From contig NZ_JAGHKP010000003.1 in NCBI RefSeq assembly GCF_017742215.1, forward strand, positions 248,001-312,000: a DNA stretch of 64,000 bases. The letters are read 5' to 3'. Under the pieces are notes generated by a model that was not told the DNA's origin, did no database searches, and was given only the letters and a program-made list of their open reading frames with translations. Source of the DNA: Chitinophaga chungangae. Its GTDB lineage: Bacteria; Bacteroidota; Bacteroidia; Chitinophagales; Chitinophagaceae. A program made the translations under genes and the position numbers. Positions 8,299 through 16,994 of this stretch are shown piece by piece; within the stretch, counting starts at the first letter, position 1, and every line of letters begins with the position of its first letter.

Positions 8299-10038
8299 AT
8301 GCAAATAAGATCACTTTTATTGCTGTTGCTGACAGGTTGCTGTTTTGTCGCCTGTAAAGATGATTTCCTGGAGCGTTACCCGCAAAGCGAGATCAGCCCG
8401 CAGCAGTTCTTTAATACGGAAAAAGACCTGGAATTGTATACCAACGGCTTTTACGCCAGCCTGCCCGGCGAAGGCGTTTTTACGGCGGATTTTTCCAGCG
8501 ATAACGTAGACGTTTCCGCGATCGACGAAGTGGTGACCGGAAGAAGGAGGGTGTTCACGGACGCGGCTTCCGCCGGCTGGACCTGGACGGCGCTGTACAA
8601 TATCAATTATTTCCTGGAACAATACGACAAACCGGTGATCCCCGCCGAAGCGAAAAATCATTATGCCGGTGTGGCAAGGTTTTTCCGCGCATGGTTCTAT
8701 TTCGATAAGCTGAAACGTTTCGGCGACCTGCCCTGGTACAGCCAATCGCTCAACGCGGGCAGCCCCGGCCTCTACAAAGCGCGCGACCCGCGCACGCTGA
8801 TCGTGGATTCCATTATTGCCGACCTCGATTTCGCGGCCGCCAACCTGCGCCCGGCCAAAACGCCCGCGCGCATCAACAAATGGACGGCGCTTTCTTTCAA
8901 ATCTACCGTTTGTCTTTTTGAAGGCACTTTCCGCAAATATCATCCCGAGCTCCAGTTAACGGCCTCGGCGGACGGACTGCTGCAGGAAGCCGCGGAAGCG
9001 GCGGATGCGGTGATGAAAAGCGGGCAGTACAAACTGGCCACAGGAGACGCCAGTAATGTGTACCTGAATCTTTTCGCTGCGCAAACGCCCAATGCGAACG
9101 AGTTTATCCTTAGCCGTTTGTACGGCCTGGCAGTGAATAAATCGCACGCCGCCAACCAGATCTTCACCTCGCCCACGCGCGGCAATCCCGGGCTGACCAA
9201 ATCGCTGATCGAATCTTACCTGATGGCGGACGGCTCGCGTTTCTCCGCCGCGCCGGGATCGGCTACCATGCCTTTCTGGGAGGAAGTGCGGAACAGGGAC
9301 CCTCGCCTGGCGCAAACCATCCGCACGCCGGGTTACCGCCGCATCGGCGCCACGGTGAACCTTGTGCCCGATTACGCCAATGCTTTCACGGGTTACCAGA
9401 ATATAAAATTTGTGTCCACCCCCGACCAGGACGCCGCTGCTTACACGCCGATGCCCATTATCCGCTACGCGGAAGTGCTGCTGAACTATGCGGAAGCCAT
9501 GGCGGAGCGGAACCAGCTCACGCAGGAAGAAGCGGACCGTTCCATCAACCTGCTGCGGGCGAGGGTGAACATGCCGAAGCTGACGATCGCGGGCCTGACG
9601 GCCGATCCGTTCCTGCTGGCGCAATATCAGCATACTTCTAACGCCGTGGTGCTGGAAGTGCGCCGCGAGCGCCGCGTTGAGCTGGCAATGGAAGGTTTCC
9701 GTTTTAACGACCTGATGCGCTGGAAAGAAGGGCATTTGCTGAAAGAAGTTTTCTATGGCGCGTATTATCCCGCCAAAGGCACGTACGACCTCGACCAGGA
9801 CGGGAAAGACGATGTAGCCGTTGTAGACGTGAAACCTTCGCCTTCCGTACCCGGCCTGCAATACCTCGTATTGGCGCCGGATAAGGCGCTGAGCGAAGGC
9901 GACAAAGGAAAGATCATCATTCACAGCAAAGTGACGAAAACGTTCGACGAGGAAAAGGATTACCTGTACCCGCTTCCGCTCAGTGAACTGTTGCTGAACC
10001 CGCAACTGAAGCAGAATAATAAATGGCCCGAACAATAA
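8299..10038 (+). CDS. SusD/RagB-family substrate-binding lipoprotein
   Basis: A 579-residue lipoprotein. The signal peptide ends in a lipobox (CCFVACK, acylated cysteine about residue 20), followed by the SusD opening DDFLERYPQSEISPQQFFN. The C-terminal half has the family stretches PMPIIRYAEVLLNYAEAMAE and VLEVRRERRVELAMEGFRFNDLMRWK. It forms the surface lid of the SusC transporter encoded just upstream. The reading frame ends KQNNKWPEQ. The next gene begins within a few bases, in keeping with one operon. Confidence 0.92.
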   Translation: MQIRSLLLLLLTGCCFVACKDDFLERYPQSEISPQQFFNTEKDLELYTNGFYASLPGEGVFTADFSSDNVDVSAIDEVVTGRRRVFTDAASAGWTWTALYNINYFLEQYDKPVIPAEAKNHYAGVARFFRAWFYFDKLKRFGDLPWYSQSLNAGSPGLYKARDPRTLIVDSIIADLDFAAANLRPAKTPARINKWTALSFKSTVCLFEGTFRKYHPELQLTASADGLLQEAAEAADAVMKSGQYKLATGDASNVYLNLFAAQTPNANEFILSRLYGLAVNKSHAANQIFTSPTRGNPGLTKSLIESYLMADGSRFSAAPGSATMPFWEEVRNRDPRLAQTIRTPGYRRIGATVNLVPDYANAFTGYQNIKFVSTPDQDAAAYTPMPIIRYAEVLLNYAEAMAERNQLTQEEADRSINLLRARVNMPKLTIAGLTADPFLLAQYQHTSNAVVLEVRRERRVELAMEGFRFNDLMRWKEGHLLKEVFYGAYYPAKGTYDLDQDGKDDVAVVDVKPSPSVPGLQYLVLAPDKALSEGDKGKIIIHSKVTKTFDEEKDYLYPLPLSELLLNPQLKQNNKWPEQ

Positions 10039-10043
10039 GGAAT

Positions 10044-11267
10044 ATGATGAAATACCGTGGATGGATATACGTTTTCGCATGGGTGCTGTTTGTTTCGGCC
10101 ATACCGCCGAAAGGAGACCCGGCTGTGCTGCGCAGCAAGCTGTTTTACCTGCCTGTTCAATTGGATGCGCATGCCGGCACACGGCACGCATTAACGAACG
10201 ACGCCGCACTGCGGCAGCTGGGCCGTTCTTACCAGGAACGTGTGCGGGGGGCGCGCAGCGAATGTAAAACCATGGCCTGTTATGCAGCGGCGCTGCACCT
10301 GCGCGAAGACGAAGTGCGCCAGGCCGGCGACCGCCTGGTGGCTGCTTACGGGCAAAATAACGAGATGAAGAACGTGGTAAATGCGGTGAAAGCGGCGGGG
10401 TATTACGACAGGAATATCCCGCTCGCCGACACCGCATTGCTCCGCTTCGCATGGGAACGCACCGCCGAAGGAATGAATTACATTTTCGATACCTATCTCG
10501 CCGGCAAACGGCCGCGATATGCCATCATCGATTCCATTTCCTTTAACGTAAACGATCCCGCTTTTAAAGCGGCCACGGAAAAAATGCTGGACGGGCTGCT
10601 GAAAAAACAAAAAATTTCCGGCCCGTATTACGCACTGCCGCTGGATGCAGCCATCGAAACGCTGCTGCTCAACGGCCGCGACGAGGCAGCCCGCTACGAA
10701 CCGCTTACGGCCGGGCAGAACGCCGCCGCTTATGCCGCAGTGGCCCGCACCGAATGGGAGAAATATCCTTACACTGCCCTGCTGGTGCCCGGTTTCGGGC
10801 CGGATTCACCAGGCGTGCGCATCGATCACCGTGGCGTGGCGAGATGTAAGATGGCCGCCGAAAGGTTCAACCGGAAAATGGCGCCTTTCATCATCGTGTC
10901 AGGCGGGCATGTGTACCCGCACCGCACGCCTTACAGCGAAGCGGTGGAAATGAAAAGATATCTCACGGAGGAATTGAATATTCCCGCATCGGCCGTCATT
11001 ATCGAGCCGCACGCAAGGCATACCACCACCAACATGCGCAACGCCGGAAGATTGTTGTACCGCTTCCACATGCCGGTGAACAAACCGTCGCTCGTGGTAA
11101 CAGATTCCGCGCAGATACTGATGGTCGCCAATCTCGACCAGCGCTGCATGCGGGAGCTGGGAATCGTGCCGTACCGCAACGTGAGAATATTGACCGGGAA
11201 CGAAGCGGAGTTTTATCCCGTGAAACATTGTTTTTATATCAACGTGCAGGATATTTCAGATCCCTGA
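10044..11267 (+). CDS. YdcF-like (DUF218) envelope protein
   Basis: A 407-residue exported protein with a DUF218/YdcF-type C-terminal domain (about 240-390). The family marks are visible: LLVPGFGP near the strand start, FIIVSGGHVYPHRTPYSEAVEMKRYL, AVIIEPHARHTTTNMRNAGRLL and VVTDSAQ. The N-terminal 230 residues are helical and not recognised. ATG 10044 is chosen because it gives the signal peptide MKYRGWIYVFAWVLFVSA and follows AAGGA; an in-frame ATG at 10023 would overlap the end of susD. DUF218 proteins such as SanA/ElyC act around the envelope and peptidoglycan precursor metabolism in known cases. That fits the MurQ context, but the reaction here is unknown. Confidence 0.75.
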   Translation: MMKYRGWIYVFAWVLFVSAIPPKGDPAVLRSKLFYLPVQLDAHAGTRHALTNDAALRQLGRSYQERVRGARSECKTMACYAAALHLREDEVRQAGDRLVAAYGQNNEMKNVVNAVKAAGYYDRNIPLADTALLRFAWERTAEGMNYIFDTYLAGKRPRYAIIDSISFNVNDPAFKAATEKMLDGLLKKQKISGPYYALPLDAAIETLLLNGRDEAARYEPLTAGQNAAAYAAVARTEWEKYPYTALLVPGFGPDSPGVRIDHRGVARCKMAAERFNRKMAPFIIVSGGHVYPHRTPYSEAVEMKRYLTEELNIPASAVIIEPHARHTTTNMRNAGRLLYRFHMPVNKPSLVVTDSAQILMVANLDQRCMRELGIVPYRNVRILTGNEAEFYPVKHCFYINVQDISDP

Positions 11268-11313
11268 TAATTATAGTGGAGGATGGGTTTAATCAAAACT
11301 TAAAATCATTACC

Positions 11314-12897
11314 ATGAAACACACCGTTCACCGTTCGTTTATTTTGCTGGTTTTCCTCTGCGGCGCCAGCCTGCTATTCTCCTGCCACAAAGTGAAAGAG
11401 ATAACGGAAAAGCCCGCCAAAGCCGGTCTGGAAAGCAATATGCAGCTCTCTTCGCTGGCAGATTTCAGGGTGATGCAATACAATATCCACGGCGGCATTA
11501 ACACTGCCGGCTTTTACAACCTGGACAGCATCGCGGAAGTGATCAGGCAGGCCGATCCGGATGTGGTGAGCCTGAACGAAGTGCAAAAGAACTACGAAGC
11601 CGCCACGAATTACGACGACCAGGTGGCCCTGCTGGCCGATGCGCTGGATATGCACGCCGTGTTCCTGAAAACTACCTGGAAATCGCCAGTTCCCGAAAAC
11701 GGCAACAAACCGCGCGAGTTCGGTCATGCGATACTCAGCAAATACCCGATAGAATTGCTCAATGCCCGGCTGTACGACGATCATGACAGTCACTACTTTG
11801 GCCTGCTGGAAACGCGCATCGTGATAAACGGTCACCCCGTACTTTTCTACGGCACGCATCTCGCGGCGGACACCGCGGTTTTAAGAAAACAGCGGCAACA
11901 GCTGAGAGCGTGGATGGACCAGACCTACGGCACCAAAATACTCATGGGCGACCTCAACGAGATCCCCAATAATTTTAATATCGAAGCGATCAAAGAAACG
12001 ATGGTGGATGCGTTTGAAGGGCAGGATACCGCGTATACTTTCAAATCCACCAATCCCACCAAACGTATCGATTACATCCTGGGTACTTCCAACATCACGT
12101 TTAGCAATACCGATGTAAAACGGAACCGGCATTCCGATCATCACGCTATCGTGGCGGATGCTTCCGTGGGCACTTCCAAACTGAAACTGATGCAATACAA
12201 CATCCGTCATGGCGAGGGAACGGACGGGGTGGTGGACCTGCAGCGCATTGCCGGTGTGATCCGGGCATCCAAAGCCCAAGTGGTGGTATTGAACGAAGTG
12301 GACAGGAATTACGACGCGCGCAGCAACTACGTCGACCAGCTGCAGTGGCTGGCAGACGAACTGGGCATGTACTGGGAGTTTCAGAAAACCACCTGGAAGT
12401 CTGCCATTCCTGAATCGGGCAACAAACCCAGGGAATTCGGGCATGCCATCCTGAGCAAGTATCCCATCACAAAGTCATCTACTGAAAGCTGGCTATACGC
12501 CAGTTACACCACGCATTACATGGGGCTGCTGAAAGCGAGGATCAGCGTGAACGCGAACCCATTGTACGTGTATGTCACCAACTTTGGGCCCACGGCGGCG
12601 GAACGTTTGTCACAGGCGCAGGAAGCGGATTCGCTGGCCGGTCTTGGCAACCATACCTGGAAAGTATTTGCCGGCACGCTGGCCGATATACCGGGCAGCG
12701 CTCCCGTCAACACCATGCTTACCAGCTTCACGGACGTTTTTTCCGGGCAAACGGCCTACACCGTTCCGGCGAACGCGCCGACATCGCGGGAGGATTATAT
12801 TTTAGTGAAAAGTCCTGTAGCGGCGGGAAATACGGCCGTCATTTCCTCGACCGCGTCCACGCACAGGCCCATTGTTTGCGACATCGATATGCAATAA
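11314..12897 (+). CDS. Tandem endonuclease/exonuclease/phosphatase-fold lipoprotein, second domain degenerate
   Basis: A 527-residue lipoprotein (lipobox ending LFSCH, cysteine about 24) containing two copies of the EEP (DNase I-like) fold. Domain 1 (about 50-285) keeps the family residues: N57, E89 in LNEV, H182 in GTHL, D213/N215 in GDLNE, D253 in RIDYI and the SDHHAI end (D275, H276). Domain 2 (about 289-525) repeats the sequence closely at first (MQYNIRHG, LNEVDRNYDARSNY, KPREFGHAILSKYPI) but has lost key residues: GTHL has become VTNF, GDLNE has become GTLAD, and SDHH has become STHR. Domain 1 is therefore probably a phosphodiesterase or phosphatase facing outside the cytoplasm, and domain 2 a non-catalytic copy. 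The substrate is unknown. Confidence 0.85.
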   Translation: MKHTVHRSFILLVFLCGASLLFSCHKVKEITEKPAKAGLESNMQLSSLADFRVMQYNIHGGINTAGFYNLDSIAEVIRQADPDVVSLNEVQKNYEAATNYDDQVALLADALDMHAVFLKTTWKSPVPENGNKPREFGHAILSKYPIELLNARLYDDHDSHYFGLLETRIVINGHPVLFYGTHLAADTAVLRKQRQQLRAWMDQTYGTKILMGDLNEIPNNFNIEAIKETMVDAFEGQDTAYTFKSTNPTKRIDYILGTSNITFSNTDVKRNRHSDHHAIVADASVGTSKLKLMQYNIRHGEGTDGVVDLQRIAGVIRASKAQVVVLNEVDRNYDARSNYVDQLQWLADELGMYWEFQKTTWKSAIPESGNKPREFGHAILSKYPITKSSTESWLYASYTTHYMGLLKARISVNANPLYVYVTNFGPTAAERLSQAQEADSLAGLGNHTWKVFAGTLADIPGSAPVNTMLTSFTDVFSGQTAYTVPANAPTSREDYILVKSPVAAGNTAVISSTASTHRPIVCDIDMQ

Positions 12898-12923
12898 AAC
12901 CAGGATCATAATAAAACAAAAAC

Positions 12924-13745
12924 ATGAACATGTTAAAAGTAACGGAAGAGCCGTCCAGGTACAGGCATCTTGAGAAAATGACCATTGAAGAGATCACGGC
13001 CAGCATTAACCAGGAAGACCAGCTGGTAGCGCTGGCGGTGGAAAAAGCATTGCCGCGTCTCAACCAGCTGATCGGCGCCGCGGTAGGAAAATTGCGGCAA
13101 AGCGGAAGGTTGTTTTATCTTGGGGCGGGCAGCGGCGGCCGTTTGTCCGTGCTCGACGTGATTGAAATGCCCACTACCTACGGCGTGCCGAAAGGAATGC
13201 TGAATGCGGTGCTGGCGGGCGGTACAGACCATCTCGTGGAAGCGTTGGAAGAAAAAGAAGACGATACGGAAGACGCATGGAAGCAGTTGCAGGAACTTCA
13301 GATCGGCAAAGGCGATATCGTGATCGGTATTTCGGCGAGCGGTACCACACCCTTTGTGCTGGCGGGTTTGCAGGCATGCCGCAGGCACGGGATCACTACC
13401 GGCTGCATCGTGAGCAATCCGGGTTCGCCCATTGCGGCGGAAGCAGACTTCCCGGTGGAAGTGATCACCGGGCCGGAATTCGTTTCCGGCAGCACGCGCA
13501 TGAAATGCGGCACTGCGCAAAAAATGATCTTCGATATGATCAGCACTACCACCATGATCCAGCTGGGAAGGGTGGAAGACAACCGCATGGTGAACGTGGC
13601 ATTGATCAACAACAAGATCATCGACCGGGCGGTGAAAATGCTGATGTCGAAAGCAGGCATCACAGATTATGAGAACGCGAAGGAACTGCTTATCGCTCAC
13701 GGCAGCGTCAGGAAAGCGCTGGACCATCTTTCAGAAAGAATATAA
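12924..13745 (+). CDS. murQ: N-acetylmuramic acid 6-phosphate etherase
   Basis: A 273-residue SIS-fold lyase of the MurQ family, which cleaves the lactyl ether of MurNAc-6-phosphate to give GlcNAc-6-phosphate and D-lactate in the cytoplasm. Recognisable motifs are FYLGAGSGGRLSVLDVIE (68-81), with the SIS phosphate-binding serines, VIGISASGTTPFVLAG (133-148) and the MurQ signature GPEFVSGSTRMKCGTAQK (183-200). E81 and E112 fall where the catalytic glutamates of E. coli MurQ are expected. It is about 25 residues shorter than the E. coli enzyme, at the C-terminus. It is followed 6 bases later by the ceramidase-like gene, then a permease and a BadF-type kinase, and together they form a plausible MurNAc uptake and breakdown route. 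Confidence 0.93.
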   Translation: MNMLKVTEEPSRYRHLEKMTIEEITASINQEDQLVALAVEKALPRLNQLIGAAVGKLRQSGRLFYLGAGSGGRLSVLDVIEMPTTYGVPKGMLNAVLAGGTDHLVEALEEKEDDTEDAWKQLQELQIGKGDIVIGISASGTTPFVLAGLQACRRHGITTGCIVSNPGSPIAAEADFPVEVITGPEFVSGSTRMKCGTAQKMIFDMISTTTMIQLGRVEDNRMVNVALINNKIIDRAVKMLMSKAGITDYENAKELLIAHGSVRKALDHLSERI

Positions 13746-13751
13746 GACCAT

Positions 13752-15683
13752 ATGAAAATGCGCTTCATTACCGGGCTGGCTTTGCTTTTTAGTACTACGG
13801 GCTTCGCACAGAACGGGTTCAAAACAGGAACGGCCACCGTGCACATCGATCCGGATACCAATGCCGTGTATTCCGCCGCATTGGCGGGTTACGGCGTGCC
13901 CAGGGAAGGGCGTTTCAGCCTCACCTGGCAACCGGTGCAACCGCTTGCGGACATTACCGCGCTTACCTCGGCGAACGGCAGATTGTATGCCGCCACTTCG
14001 CGGGGCGAATGGATCACGGCGGCTCCCGCGGCGGATACCTTTCAGTGGAAAGCCGCGGGCAAAACCCCGGTGCTGAAAGCCCTCACGGCTATGAACGGGA
14101 AGTTTTACGCGGCGGACGCCGCCGGTGAAATATTCGAAGGCGCCCCGTGCAAAACCGGCGTACGCTGGAAAAAACGCGGCAACGCCGGCCCGGTAACCGC
14201 GCTTGCTTATCTGAACGGCAAACTATACGCCTCTGTTGGGAATACTTTGACGGAAGGAACCATTACCGCGGGGAAGATCAGCTGGCGGACATTGGATAAC
14301 GCGCCTGCTTTCATCAGTATGACCAGCAACGGCCGCGAACTGTACGGCGCAAACAGCGGCGACAGCCTGTGGACGGGCGTTCCAGGCCCGAAAGGGGTTA
14401 CCTGGCGCCAGATCGGCCGGAAGAACGACATCACGTACAAGGTCGCCGTCAGGCAAATGGCGGTACTCGGTCATGTTTTATACGCGGCAGACGATGCCAA
14501 TGTATTGCATAAAGGCAGCCACAAAACGATGAACAACCTCACGGCCCGCGCCCTTGCCATCAGCAGGAACGGTAAAACGGCGGTGATCGTCGGCATAGAC
14601 GTGTGCGGCTTTAACGCTACACTGGGCACTGCGGTAAAAGAAGCGGTTTCCAAAAGCAGGAACATACCGCCATCCGCCATCCTGCTCAACGCATCGCACA
14701 CGCATTTTGCGCCGGTTACCCAAACCTGGATCACCTGGGGCGATTTTTATCATTTCCCCGATAGCAATTATCTCAACAAAGTCGTAAAACCCGGCATCGT
14801 CCGCGCGATCGAAGAAGCGGTGGACAATCTATCGCCGTCAAACCTTTACTTCGGCCGTGGCTTCACCAACATCGGGCATAACCGGAGAGCGGGCGCCAAT
14901 GCGGAAAAACCCTACGACAATGTGGTCGATGTATTAAAGGTCACCGATGCGCAGGACAAGCTGAAGAATGTGCTGTTCCTCACCGGCTGCCATCCCGTAT
15001 TTAAAAATGCGGACGAAGAATCGTTCACGCTCAGCGCCAATTACCCGGCTGTAGCGAGAAAGCTCGTGGAAGAGCGCACCGGATCGGACAACGCGGTGTT
15101 TATACAGGGTTGCGGCGGAGATATCAATCCCCGCAGCGCCGATCACCGGGAAACGGGAGCGGAGCTGGCGGCGGACGTGATACATGTGCTGGATGCAGGG
15201 CTGCAGCGCATCGAAGGCGATATCAGCTTTTTTATGGACACGGTGAACATTCCCGTGCAGCCCTGGAGCGTGGACAGCATCGTCCGTTTCAGAACGGCGA
15301 ATGAAGGGAAGCCCGGCGACGTGGAAGCGGAAAAAAATGTGCGGTGGGCCAACCTGATGCTGCAACGGTATAAAAATAACACGGTGGAAAACATTCTCCC
15401 GGAATACGTGCAAACGATCAACATCGGCGACTGGAAATTCGTGGGCATTTCCCGCGAAGCGGTTACCGAATACGGCAAAGGCATCCGCGGCATATGGCCG
15501 GGGAAACGTGTGTCCGTAGCCGCGTATTGCAACGATGTGGCCAGCTATTTGCCGGTGGCCTGGCACATTCGCGCGGGCGTGTACGAGGGTTTCGGCTCTT
15601 TTCTCTGGTATGGCCAGCCGGGCATTCCCCCGCTGGATGTTTATGAACGGCTGATCGAATCCATCAGGGCGAAAAACAGGTAG
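13752..15683 (+). CDS. Secreted neutral-ceramidase-like hydrolase with an inserted beta-propeller
   Basis: A 643-residue exported protein (signal peptide ending GFAQ). The ceramidase-like fold starts at 23 (KTGTATVHIDPD, LAGYGVP at 44-50), is interrupted by five roughly 40-residue repeats of the type LTxxNGxLYAA (about 68-255), and resumes at 264 (TARALAIS, IVGIDVCGF, NASHTHFAP at 313-321, LTGCHPV at 410-416, QGCGGDINPR at 452-461). SHTH and GCHP supply the expected zinc-binding histidines. The serine of the classical GDVSPN motif is replaced by asparagine (GDINPR), so a true ceramidase reaction is doubtful. It sits between murQ and the permease; the substrate could be an amide or ester of envelope origin, which is unproven. 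Confidence 0.75.
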   Translation: MKMRFITGLALLFSTTGFAQNGFKTGTATVHIDPDTNAVYSAALAGYGVPREGRFSLTWQPVQPLADITALTSANGRLYAATSRGEWITAAPAADTFQWKAAGKTPVLKALTAMNGKFYAADAAGEIFEGAPCKTGVRWKKRGNAGPVTALAYLNGKLYASVGNTLTEGTITAGKISWRTLDNAPAFISMTSNGRELYGANSGDSLWTGVPGPKGVTWRQIGRKNDITYKVAVRQMAVLGHVLYAADDANVLHKGSHKTMNNLTARALAISRNGKTAVIVGIDVCGFNATLGTAVKEAVSKSRNIPPSAILLNASHTHFAPVTQTWITWGDFYHFPDSNYLNKVVKPGIVRAIEEAVDNLSPSNLYFGRGFTNIGHNRRAGANAEKPYDNVVDVLKVTDAQDKLKNVLFLTGCHPVFKNADEESFTLSANYPAVARKLVEERTGSDNAVFIQGCGGDINPRSADHRETGAELAADVIHVLDAGLQRIEGDISFFMDTVNIPVQPWSVDSIVRFRTANEGKPGDVEAEKNVRWANLMLQRYKNNTVENILPEYVQTINIGDWKFVGISREAVTEYGKGIRGIWPGKRVSVAAYCNDVASYLPVAWHIRAGVYEGFGSFLWYGQPGIPPLDVYERLIESIRAKNR

Positions 15684-15689
15684 TGCATT

Positions 15690-16970
15690 ATGACAGAACG
15701 GAACCATCCGAAGGCCGCCGATACCGGCAGGGCCATCGTTATCATCGGGATATTATTTTTCGTATTCGGCTTTGTGACCTGGCTGGGATCGGTGTTGATC
15801 CCGTACCTGCGCATCGCCTGCCAGCTGACCAATTTTGAATCTTACCTCGTCACTTTCGCTTTTTATATTTCTTACCTGGTAATGGCATTGCCGGCGGCGG
15901 GCGTTTTAAAAATCACCGGCTTCAAAAAAGGAATGGCGGCGGGTTTGCTCATTATGGCGCTGGGAACGTTGCTGTTTATCCCTGCCGCTTTAAGCCGGAC
16001 TTACGGGCTTTTCCTCGCAGGGCTGTTCGTGCAGGGCACCGGCCTTTCCATCCTGCAAAGCGCATCCAACCCCTACATCACGATCCTCGGCCCGAGAGAA
16101 AGCGCGGCCCGGCGCATCAGCATCATGGGCATCTGCAACGGCGTGGCGGGCATTATCGCGCCTATTGTGCTGGGCATGATGGTGCTGCAGGATGCGGACG
16201 CGCTGCAGGGGAACCTTAAAACCATGAGCACCGCCGCGCGCGAAACCGCGCTGGACGGACTGGCGCATAAAGTGATCGGCCCCTACGGCCTGATGGCGGC
16301 AGTGCTGGCGATCCTGGCCGTCGTGATCTATTTTTCTTCCCTGCCGGAGGTGGATGCGGAAGAAGAGGCAACAACAGGCGGAGAGCTGCCGGAAAAGAAC
16401 AGCATCTTCCGGTTTTCGCACCTGCTGCTCGGCGTGGTGGCTTTGTTCCTGTATGTGGGCGTGGAAGTGATCGCGGCGGACACGATCATCAGTTACGGCG
16501 CATCGCAGGGCATTGTATTGTCTACCGCGAAATTTTTCACCAGTCTTACGTTGAGCGGTATGCTGGTCGGTTACCTGGTCGGGATCATCTGTATTCCCCG
16601 GTACATCAGCCAGCGGCAGGCGTTGGTCATTTCTTCCTTTTTAGGGATCGCGTTCGCCCTGGCAGCGCTGTTCCTGGAAAACACGGTATCGGTATTTTTT
16701 ATCGCCATGCTCGGTATCGCCAATTCGCTGATGTGGCCTTCTATCTGGCCGCTGGCCATTCACGGCCTGGGCCGGTTCACACGCATCGGTTCGTCGATGC
16801 TGGTGATGGCCATCGGCGGGGGAGCGGTGATACCGCTGCTGTACGGGTATCTTGCCGATGCATGGAGCCCGGGAAAGGCCTACTGGATTTTAATCCCCTG
16901 TTATGTATTCATTACGTTTTACGCATTGAAAGGATACAGGGCCGGCATGCCAGCGAGGGAAAAGGCCTGA
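15690..16970 (+). CDS. FHS-family MFS sugar permease (NagP/GluP-like)
   Basis: A 426-residue inner-membrane transporter with about 12 hydrophobic segments. The early pattern FFVFGFVTWLGSVLIPYLR, the YLVMALPAAGVLKITGFKKGM loop and QSASNPYITILGP are characteristic of the fucose/glucose/galactose:H+ symporter family, whose Bacteroidota members include the GlcNAc permease NagP. It starts 6 bases after the ceramidase-like gene and ends 24 bases before the kinase. Between murQ and a BadF-type kinase, the best guess for its cargo is N-acetylmuramic acid or another amino sugar; this is inference from position. Confidence 0.85.
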   Translation: MTERNHPKAADTGRAIVIIGILFFVFGFVTWLGSVLIPYLRIACQLTNFESYLVTFAFYISYLVMALPAAGVLKITGFKKGMAAGLLIMALGTLLFIPAALSRTYGLFLAGLFVQGTGLSILQSASNPYITILGPRESAARRISIMGICNGVAGIIAPIVLGMMVLQDADALQGNLKTMSTAARETALDGLAHKVIGPYGLMAAVLAILAVVIYFSSLPEVDAEEEATTGGELPEKNSIFRFSHLLLGVVALFLYVGVEVIAADTIISYGASQGIVLSTAKFFTSLTLSGMLVGYLVGIICIPRYISQRQALVISSFLGIAFALAALFLENTVSVFFIAMLGIANSLMWPSIWPLAIHGLGRFTRIGSSMLVMAIGGGAVIPLLYGYLADAWSPGKAYWILIPCYVFITFYALKGYRAGMPAREKA

Positions 16971-16994
16971 TTTTTTATACGTTAAAATTTAAGC

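Noticed and set aside
8956..10452. Minus-strand open frame of 498 codons spanning the end of susD and the start of the YdcF-like gene
   Set aside because: It crosses two well-supported genes on the opposite strand and has no recognisable family features.
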